Origin: CAZTHL01 sp964613585
GTDB taxonomy: Bacteria > Pseudomonadota > Alphaproteobacteria > DSM-16000 > Inquilinaceae
Length of the DNA stretch: 20,582 nt
Assembly (NCBI GenBank): GCA_964613585.1
Contig: CAZTHL010000066.1
Span: forward strand, 1 to 20,582
Direction of reading: 5' to 3'
Position 1 is the first letter of the stretch. Every line of letters starts with the position of its first letter. Below the pieces are notes generated by a model. That model saw only the letters and a list, made by a program, of their open reading frames with translations, had not been told where the DNA came from and did no database searches. Both the position numbers and the translations under genes were made by a program. Of the stretch, positions 16,225 to 20,582 are shown one piece after another.

Positions 16225-16819
16225 GGCCCGGCCACGCACCCACCCTGCCGCCCCGGCAAATACGGCCGTCACCGCAAGCAAAGCGCAGCGCGCGCGTCTG
16301 TGGCTTCGCCGCGGCAACCAATCGACCTGAATTTCCTTGTTGATCTCGCCATGACGAGCTTTTGTCTTCGCGAGCGAAGATCGGCAATCCGGATTTTGGG
16401 TTAGTCACAGCAAAAAAGCCAACCTGGATGGCTTCGCTGCGCTCGTAACGACGAGGCAATATTCGCAGCGTCATCGCGAGCGAAGCGCTGCGGCCCAGGT
16501 TCTGGACTTGCCGCAGCAGAACAAGAACCTGGACTGTTTCGCCGCGCTCGCAGCGACGGAGCAATATTCACAGCGCCAATGCGGATCAAGCATGGAGATC
16601 CACGTTTTGGGCTGGCTGCGGCAACGAAACAGCCTCGATCGGCTCACCGCGCCCGCCGGGACGGCTGCATGGCATCGTCCTTTGGCGAGCCGCGCCGGCG
16701 CGGTCCGGGCTGGCGCGGGCGAATCCGGTTGTCGACGGCGGTTGCCGCGGCGGATGGGAACGTTGGCCGTTCTCGTCGGTCTTCGTGACAGCCGGCTGGT
16801 GCCGACGGGAGGGGCGGCG
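16225..16819. other. 595-base intergenic region filled mostly by degenerate repeats
   Basis: Apart from the tandem REP-like array described separately (about 16260-16680), this stretch shows no independent gene. The SUMF1-like frame is open back to 16508, but that extension translates repeat sequence and is not part of the protein. The last 140 bases hold the ribosome site GGGAGGGG of the next gene. Confidence 0.6.
16260..16680 (-). repeat. Degenerate tandem array of REP-like 'ERSEAIQ' repeats
   Basis: Roughly four units of about 80-120 bases can be aligned. They begin near 16268 (GTCACCGCAAGCAAAGCGCAGCG), 16350, 16470 (GTCATCGCGAGCGAAGCGCTGCG) and, most decayed, 16590. Shared blocks are the GCGAGCGAAG edge, a middle containing GG-T-T-GG-CTGC-GCA-CAA, and GCTGCGCTCG-AACGACG followed by GCAATATTC-CAGC (16456-16470 and 16560-16575). 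On the minus strand the units read RRYERSEAIQ and RRCERGETVQ, the typical spurious translation of a repeat family common in Alphaproteobacteria. Several units contain self-complementary edges. Confidence 0.85.
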
Positions 16820-17872
16820 ATGGTGGGGATCCGCAGGCGCACGAGGCCGCGCGGCGCTGACGCGCCGGGACGGGCCATGGCCCGGGCGCGGCCGGACCCG
16901 CCCGCCTTGCGGCCGCCGGCCGCCGCTTCGGCCGTGGCGGCGGCGCTCGGCGCGATCCTGGCCGCGGCGGCCCCGGCGCGCGCGACCCCGCCGCCCGACT
17001 TCGGCGCGCTGGAGCCGGCGCCGCTCACCGCCGAGACGGCGCCGCGCTCGTGGCAGGCGCGCCGGGACATGGTCCTGGTGCCGGCCGGCAGCTATCCGCT
17101 GGGGCGGGACGACGGGCCGGCGGACGAGCGGCCGGCGCACACGGTGCCGCTCGACGGCTTCCGCATCGACCGCACCGAGGTCACCAACGCCGCCTTCGCC
17201 GAGTACCTGAACGCCCTGCCCTTCGACGCCCGCGGCAGCTTTCCCTTCGGCGGCCTGAGGGCCGACCATCGGCCGGCCGAGGGCCGCGACCTGCTGCGCG
17301 AGGGGCGCGAGGGCAGCGACCTCTACCCGATCATCGCGCTCGACGACACCGAGGCGCGCATCGGGCTCGACAACGGCCGCTTCGTGCCGAGCCCGGGCTA
17401 CGCCGACCATCCGGTCACCGAGACCACCTGGGCCGGAGCGCGTGCTTATTGCCGCTGGCGCGGCGGCCGGCTGCCGACCGAGGCCGAGTGGGAGGCGGCG
17501 GCACGCGGGCCTGAGGGGCGGCTCTATCCCTGGGGCGACACGCCTCCCGACGGCACCCGCGCCGTCGTCGGCGGCCGCACCGCGGTAACGGCGCCCGTCG
17601 GCGAGCGGCCGGCCGGCGCCTCGCCGTTCGGCGCGCTCGACATGGCCGGCAACCTGGCGGAATGGACAAGCTCGCTGAAGCGGCCGTACCCGTACGACGC
17701 CGACGACGGCCGCGAGGCGCCGCACGCGGCGGGCGAGCGGGTCACCCGCGGCGGCGACCACCGGTTCGACACCTCGCCGCGGCGGCTGACCGCAACCTGG
17801 CGCGACGGCTTCTCCAACGCCCCCGAGCGCGGCCACCGGCACATCGGCGTCCGCTGCGCGGCGGATCCGTAG
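16820..17872 (+). CDS. SUMF1/formylglycine-enzyme-fold protein lacking catalytic cysteines
   Basis: The 350-residue exported protein has a signal peptide at residues 35-55 (AASAVAAALGAILAAAAPARA) and an FGE-sulfatase (SUMF1) domain at about 84-348. Landmarks are MVLVPAGSYPLGRD, IDRTEVTNAAFAEYLN, HPVTETTWAGARAYCRWRGGRLPTEAEWEAAARG, YPWGD, GALDMAGNLAEWTSS and the terminal GHRHIGVRCA. In true formylglycine-generating enzymes the RGGSW-x-C...C-x-R region supplies two copper-binding cysteines. Here it reads RGGDHRFDTSPRRLTATWR, with none. It is therefore a relative of the PvdO type with an unknown, probably periplasmic role. ATG 16820 has GGGAGGGG five bases upstream. An 84-base part of the gene (17603-17686) is repeated at 20382-20464. 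Confidence 0.85.
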   Translation: MVGIRRRTRPRGADAPGRAMARARPDPPALRPPAAASAVAAALGAILAAAAPARATPPPDFGALEPAPLTAETAPRSWQARRDMVLVPAGSYPLGRDDGPADERPAHTVPLDGFRIDRTEVTNAAFAEYLNALPFDARGSFPFGGLRADHRPAEGRDLLREGREGSDLYPIIALDDTEARIGLDNGRFVPSPGYADHPVTETTWAGARAYCRWRGGRLPTEAEWEAAARGPEGRLYPWGDTPPDGTRAVVGGRTAVTAPVGERPAGASPFGALDMAGNLAEWTSSLKRPYPYDADDGREAPHAAGERVTRGGDHRFDTSPRRLTATWRDGFSNAPERGHRHIGVRCAADP

Positions 17873-17896
17873 GCTGCGCCCCGGCAAGGCGCCGGC

Positions 17897-17949
17897 CGGG
17901 CGGGGCGGGGCGGGGCAGGGCAGAGCAGGGCGGGACGGGGCGGGGCGGA
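17897..17949 (+). repeat. G-rich pentamer tract (GGGGC-like)
   Basis: About ten imperfect copies of a GGGGC/GGGCA pentamer follow the SUMF1-like gene within 53 bases, with single-base variants (GGGCA, GAGCA, GGGAC). The plus strand has more than four runs of three or four G with short loops, so a G-quadruplex is plausible. It may be slippage-prone. Confidence 0.85.
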
Positions 17950-18009
17950 GAACGGCGCGGACGGAGTGCACCTCCAGACGGACCCCGGCCGCCTCGCGGA
18001 CAGGGATCT

Positions 18010-18108
18010 GAGCGAGGGAATCGCTCCGGTGGGGTGAGCCGCGGCTCAGGAGATTCGGCATGCCGCGCAACGGCCTACGGGCCCGCGGGCGGATGCCGGG
18101 AGCGGCAT
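18010..18108. repeat. Cluster of three perfect inverted repeats
   Basis: GAGCG-N7-CGCTC lies at 18010-18026, the uninterrupted 14-base palindrome TGAGCCGCGGCTCA at 18035-18048, and ATGCCG-GGAG-CGGCAT at 18093-18108. All three fall within 100 bases just upstream of the recombinase relic. They could be leftovers of an attachment or regulatory region of the lost element; short palindromes are also common at high GC. Confidence 0.6.
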
Positions 18109-18238
18109 AGAAGACGGTCAGACGGTCTCGACGAAATCCCGAAGCGGGGAAGAGCCGGGCTGCTGCCCGCTCGTTCCCGGGCGCTACCCGGGACGGTGCG
18201 CGGTTTCAGGCCCGGCCGGAAGCACGGGAGAGACCGCA

Positions 18239-18650
18239 GTGGCTACCGCCACGACACGACGGACCGCGAGCACGGCAACGACGCCGACCGAACGCATCGA
18301 GTGGGACACCGAGGTGCCGGGCCTCGGTCGCCTCCGCGTCGACCGGATCACGGGCGACGACGTGCGTGCATGGCGCGATGCTCTCGCGGGCGCCTCGTCC
18401 AGCGGGCCCAGCGACTGGGCGCTCGCCGTCCTGTCCGGCATGATGCGCCATGCCGAGGCACTCGCCGTCCGGCGCGCAGGCGGCAGTCCCTGCCGTGGGC
18501 TCCGCCGGTGCAAGACCGGGTTCAAGGCGCAGCGGCTCGGCCGCTCCGACGGGGCCCGGCTCGGCGCGGTGCTGCCTCAGTGCGAGGAGGCCGCGCCGGT
18601 GCTCGCCGGCATCGTCCGTTCCATTGCGCTCACCGGCTGCTGTCGGGGTG
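18239..18650 (+). pseudogene. Tyrosine recombinase (phage-type integrase) relic
   Basis: The frame begins with GTG 18239. Residues 20-30 (IEWDTEVPGLG) match the N-terminal arm-binding start of P4-like integrases. Residues 31-140 (RLRVDRITGDDVRAWRDAL, ALAVLSGMMRHAEALAVRRAGGSPCRGLRRCKTGFKAQRLGRSDGARL, IVRSIALTGCCRGE) match the core-binding and early catalytic part. The roughly 100-plus residues that normally separate these blocks are missing, so there is an internal in-frame deletion. The catalytic arginine of the TGxR motif is replaced by cysteine (TGCC), and the whole His-x-x-Arg and Tyr part is absent because the sequence switches to a PIN toxin fragment. It cannot be an active recombinase. 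It marks former mobile DNA. Confidence 0.75.
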
Positions 18651-18653
18651 AGC

Positions 18654-18860
18654 GGGCGAATTGTGCTCTTCGAGAGCACGGCGGCGAGCCCCTATGCGAC
18701 GATCGCAGCCCGTTGCCGCGCTGCCGGCCGTCAGATCAGCCCGTTCGAGTGCCAGATCGCCGCGATCGGTCGAGCCCAGGGCGCGGTTATCGCCACGCGC
18801 AACGCGCGCGACTTCGAGGGTGCAGGCCTCGAGGTCATCGATCCATGGACCGCCGCATGA
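18654..18860 (+). pseudogene. C-terminal fragment of a VapC/FitB-type PIN toxin
   Basis: In a different frame from the recombinase relic, about 68 residues read GRIVLFESTAASPYATIAARCRAAGRQISPFECQIAAI..., then ATRNARDFEGAGLEVIDPW and a stop. This is the C-terminal half of VapC-like ribonuclease toxins. ISPFECQIAAI carries Glu where the catalytic Asp usually sits, and the TRNARDF aspartate is present. The N-terminal half with the first catalytic aspartate, the start codon and any antitoxin gene are missing, so the fragment should be inactive. The junction with the integrase fragment near 18650 is abrupt, pointing to a deletion that joined two accessory genes. Confidence 0.75.
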
Positions 18861-19563
18861 ACGGTCGGCCGACAGGCTTGCAGCCCGCATGCCAGCGACA
18901 CCGATATGCCGAGCACTGAGTAAGGCGGCCTGTGCCGACCAAGGCATCGATCACGTTGGATATCCTGCAGCTCTCGACGTCGACACGCTCGCGCGCCTCT
19001 GAACCAGTCGTTCGCGGCGAGTGCTCACATGAGGTGGGAATTCATGGCCGTTCAGCGGACCTTCCGGACATTCGGCGAATGGCCGCATTCACGCTGACTT
19101 GCACGAGCCGGGAAAACCACAGATCGTTCCTCTCTCATATTCTTCTGCCAAAGCTACGACGTTTGCATGGAGGCTTCCTATGTCAGCTTCGTCCTGTACC
19201 CATTGTCGCGCAAGCCGGAGAACTCGACATGGAAGGTGCTGTCTGTTGCGTCCCGTGCCGGTGACTCACGAAGGTCGTGAATTCAGTCTTCAAGCGCGAG
19301 CCTGAACTTGAACCGCCTTCTCCGCAAGACGGGTGCGCCGGGAACGGCCGCGCGACCCTGCGCCGTCCGGCTCGTTGATCGCTGTCGCGCATTGTGAAGC
19401 CGCGGGCCCATAGCGCCAAATCAACGAGACGACGCCTCGCCTCGGCGAGGGTTCGCCCGCCAGCCCGACGCCGCGCGGGCGCGCCTTGGCTCGCCTATGA
19501 CGGACGTCATTGGCGCGCCGGCATCGGTCCCGGGTCAGGCTGCCGGCCGCCGGCACAGCCGGG
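18861..19563. other. 703-base unassigned accessory DNA
   Basis: I find no protein family, RNA or repeat that I can name. The middle (about 19020-19300) is visibly less GC-rich than the chromosome around it, consistent with foreign origin. A 37-codon frame at 19167-19280 (MEASYVSFVLYPLSRKPENSTWKVL...) is the only one that reads at all like protein, and it has no clear ribosome site. TCACGA-AGG-TCGTGA forms a short hairpin near 19265-19279. It looks like decayed gene sequence. Confidence 0.5.
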
Positions 19564-19569
19564 TCAGGC
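19530..19569 (-). repeat. Direct repeats flanking a hairpin at the end of the SLATT gene
   Basis: CCGGGTCAGGC occurs at 19530-19540 and 19559-19569, and between them lies the perfect stem TGCCGG-CCG-CCGGCA (19541-19555). The right copy overlaps the stop codon of the SLATT gene. The hairpin could end its transcript, although no T tract follows on the minus strand. Confidence 0.6.
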
Positions 19570-20241
19570 CACCGCCCGGGTCTCCTTGCCGTCACGAGGT
19601 CTCGACGTGGCGAGATCGCCCTCTTGGCCGTCCTGCTCTCCGCCGCGCCAGTAGGTGCGATAGAGCTCGGAAAGGTTGGTCCGAAACTCGGCGATCCAGG
19701 CTTCCGTCTCATCGCCGACGATCTGCTCGATATCGAGCGCGAACTCCTTCTGGAGCTGGAGGAGCTTCTGCCGGATCCCCTTCTTCTCATCCTCCCATCC
19801 GCCCATCTGGCTCATCGCGGTCGCCCATCCGGTCTGGAATTCCACGATGCGCTTCGACAATTGCCTCTGCGCTCGGCGAAAGCGGATCCAGCTCGACGAG
19901 GTTCCGAAGGCCCGATCAGCGAAGAGGAACGCTCCGGCCAGGGCGAGGAACACATAGCCCCAGGGGCCCATCCCCAGATCCTCCCTGCCCGTCCCACCAA
20001 GACCAACCTGGAGCAACGGCACCAACGCCCCGATCGTGCCGGCGATGATGGCAAAAACCCGCAGCCAGCGGGACCATTCCCGCGCCACCTGCGCTTTCCT
20101 GTTATAATAATTGATTTGATCCTTAGCGGCATTGATTGTCAGCTCATACAATCGATGCAACGCAGAATCGACCTTGTCTGGTGACCAGTCGTCAATCGTG
20201 ACCGGCCACCCCTCCGGCTTTGGCGTCTCCTGATCATCCAT
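19564..20241 (-). CDS. SLATT-type two-transmembrane protein (putative effector)
   Basis: The 225-residue protein has an N-terminal helix (about 22-58, SALHRLYELTINAAKDQINYYNRKAQVAREWSRWL), TM1 (59-79, including VFAIIAGTIGALVPLLQ), a short loop, TM2 (93-109, PWGYVFLALAGAFLFAD), then an amphipathic helical region with FRRAQRQLSKRIVEFQTGW and a charged coiled stretch to residue 195. This layout matches the SLATT superfamily, two-helix membrane proteins predicted to act as pore-forming effectors with nucleotide-sensing or SLOG partners. No such partner lies in the window, so this copy is an orphan or its partner lies beyond the right edge. I chose ATG 20241 (MDDQETPKP), which has GGAG eight bases upstream, over ATG 20274. 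The frame is intact, unlike everything around it. The family call is by eye. Confidence 0.7.
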   Translation of the reverse strand: MDDQETPKPEGWPVTIDDWSPDKVDSALHRLYELTINAAKDQINYYNRKAQVAREWSRWLRVFAIIAGTIGALVPLLQVGLGGTGREDLGMGPWGYVFLALAGAFLFADRAFGTSSSWIRFRRAQRQLSKRIVEFQTGWATAMSQMGGWEDEKKGIRQKLLQLQKEFALDIEQIVGDETEAWIAEFRTNLSELYRTYWRGGEQDGQEGDLATSRPRDGKETRAVA

Positions 20242-20326
20242 AAAACATGCTCCATGAAACGAAATGCTCGGCACGATAAATCACGCAGGATTGTGCAGGG
20301 TATTTTCTTGAATGATACCGGCGAGT

Positions 20327-20344
20327 CAATGACGCCAGTCATTG
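20327..20344 (-). promoter_or_regulatory. Inverted-repeat operator candidate at the SLATT promoter
   Basis: CAATGAC-GCCA-GTCATTG is a perfect 7-bp inverted repeat 86 bases upstream of the SLATT start. On the minus strand its last three bases begin TTGACT, a good -35 hexamer, so a protein bound here would cover the promoter. A weak AT-rich -10 (AAATAC) lies 18 bases downstream. Repression by an unseen regulator is inferred. Confidence 0.45.
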
Positions 20345-20381
20345 GGGAGCCGACGGCGCGCCCGGGCGACGTAGGGTTGAC

Positions 20382-20464
20382 GAGCGGCCGGCCGGCGCCT
20401 CGCCGTTCGGCGCGCTCGACATGGCCGGCAGCTGACGGAATGGACAAGCACGCTGAAGCGGCCG
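20382..20464 (+). pseudogene. Duplicated, frameshifted fragment of the SUMF1-like gene
   Basis: The 83 bases match 17603-17686 in the same orientation with about four differences, including loss of one base after GGCCGGCA that changes the MAGNLAEWTSS coding to a frameshift and stop. It encodes ERPAGASPFGALDMAG and then breaks. Similarity fades on both sides, although a loose resemblance to DGREAPHAAGE may continue. It is either a recombination footprint left when the accessory DNA entered or the remnant of a second, related gene. Confidence 0.85.
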
Positions 20465-20527
20465 CTCTCGCGGGGGTTTCGCGACGGCGAGGATGCTTTG
20501 GGCGAAGTCGAGCCGGGGCCGAGCGCC

Positions 20528-20582
20528 CTAGCAGGCTGCGGAAATAGGTCGTTCGCTGAGCGTGTCCTGCCCGGCGCCGGCT
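20528..20582. mobile_element. Possible terminus of an IS1182-like insertion sequence (cut by window edge)
   Basis: CTAGCAGGCTGCGGAAATAGG (from 20528) resembles from memory the terminal inverted repeats of IS1182-type elements, which often read TAGCAGGCTGCTGAAAAA. No transposase frame is inside the window, so this can only be confirmed with sequence to the right. Confidence 0.25.

Larger units (their letters stand above)
17873..18238. other. 366-base region with G-rich tract and inverted repeats
   Basis: The first part carries the G-rich pentamer tract. The second part carries three perfect short inverted repeats, described separately, and a doubled GACGGTC (18113-18119 and 18121-18127). No gene or RNA is evident. 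Its end holds GGGAGAG, a possible ribosome site for the GTG at 18239. Confidence 0.5.
20242..20582. other. Right-edge region: promoter of the SLATT gene, duplicated SUMF1 segment, possible IS end
   Basis: The 341 bases hold no intact gene. From left to right they contain the SLATT upstream region with its inverted repeat, the duplicated SUMF1-like segment (20382-20464), a short stretch of unclear origin, and a sequence resembling the end of an insertion element at the window edge. Confidence 0.6.

Noticed and set aside
16139..16589. Minus-strand small proteins reading RRYERSEAIQ and similar
   Set aside because: These are the known spurious translations of dispersed REP-like repeats, not genes.
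16260..16680. CRISPR array
   Set aside because: The repeats are about 80-120 bases long, degenerate and contiguous, without uniform short repeats and unique spacers, and no cas genes are present.
16508..16819. N-terminal extension of the SUMF1-like protein
   Set aside because: It translates through the REP-like repeat array and places the signal peptide over 130 residues inside the protein. ATG 16820 has a good ribosome site and a normal signal peptide position.
19183..19419. 78-codon minus-strand frame in the unassigned accessory DNA
   Set aside because: Its sequence looks vaguely familiar (LKTEFTTFVSHRHGTQ) but I cannot tie it to a family, it lacks a ribosome site and it changes character within a few dozen residues.

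Overview
The window is very GC-rich DNA with the gene content and gene order of an alphaproteobacterium, probably of the Rhodospirillales/Geminicoccales type. This is inferred from the run cnoX-like thioredoxin, LON-domain protein, Trm112-like protein and DUF971 protein, from the DUF1127 protein, and from dispersed repeats that translate as 'ERSEAIQ'. I cannot name the species.

Region 1 (1-8210) is ordinary chromosome. A tRNA-Gly(GCC) on the minus strand diverges from a ProXp-ala/PrdX-type editing deacylase whose mRNA may be leaderless. Next comes a tightly packed plus-strand operon: CnoX-like thioredoxin/TPR chaperone, LON substrate-binding-domain protein, Trm112 family protein, DUF971 protein and a class III nucleotide cyclase. 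Acetoacetyl-CoA synthetase (ketone body/PHB carbon assimilation) follows. After a 426-base leader region there is a large outer-membrane porin ending in a textbook rho-independent terminator.

Region 2 (8211-13033) holds a tiny lipoprotein, an NTF2-like protein, a pyridoxal-phosphate aminotransferase coupled to a GNAT acetyltransferase, a DUF1127 protein, diaminopimelate epimerase (dapF) and a small secreted hypothetical protein.

Region 3 (13034-17872) has a SHOCT-domain protein on the minus strand flanked by an inverted pair of about 115-base palindromic elements. It continues with a Sco1/SenC copper chaperone, a lipoprotein, a COG3650-like protein, a degenerate tandem array of REP-like repeats (about 16260-16680), and a SUMF1/formylglycine-enzyme-fold protein that lacks the family's catalytic cysteines.

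Region 4 (17873-20582) is an accessory scar. It contains a G-rich pentamer tract, a cluster of short perfect inverted repeats, an internally deleted tyrosine-recombinase relic joined to the C-terminal half of a VapC-type PIN toxin, about 700 bases of lower-GC unassignable DNA, and an apparently intact two-transmembrane SLATT-type protein. It ends with an 83-base frameshifted duplicate of part of the SUMF1-like gene, in direct orientation. The two copies of that segment bracket the accessory DNA like recombination footprints. The orphan SLATT gene, with an inverted-repeat operator candidate at its promoter, is the best candidate for an undescribed (defence-type) system here. That role is inferred from family and context, not shown by the sequence.
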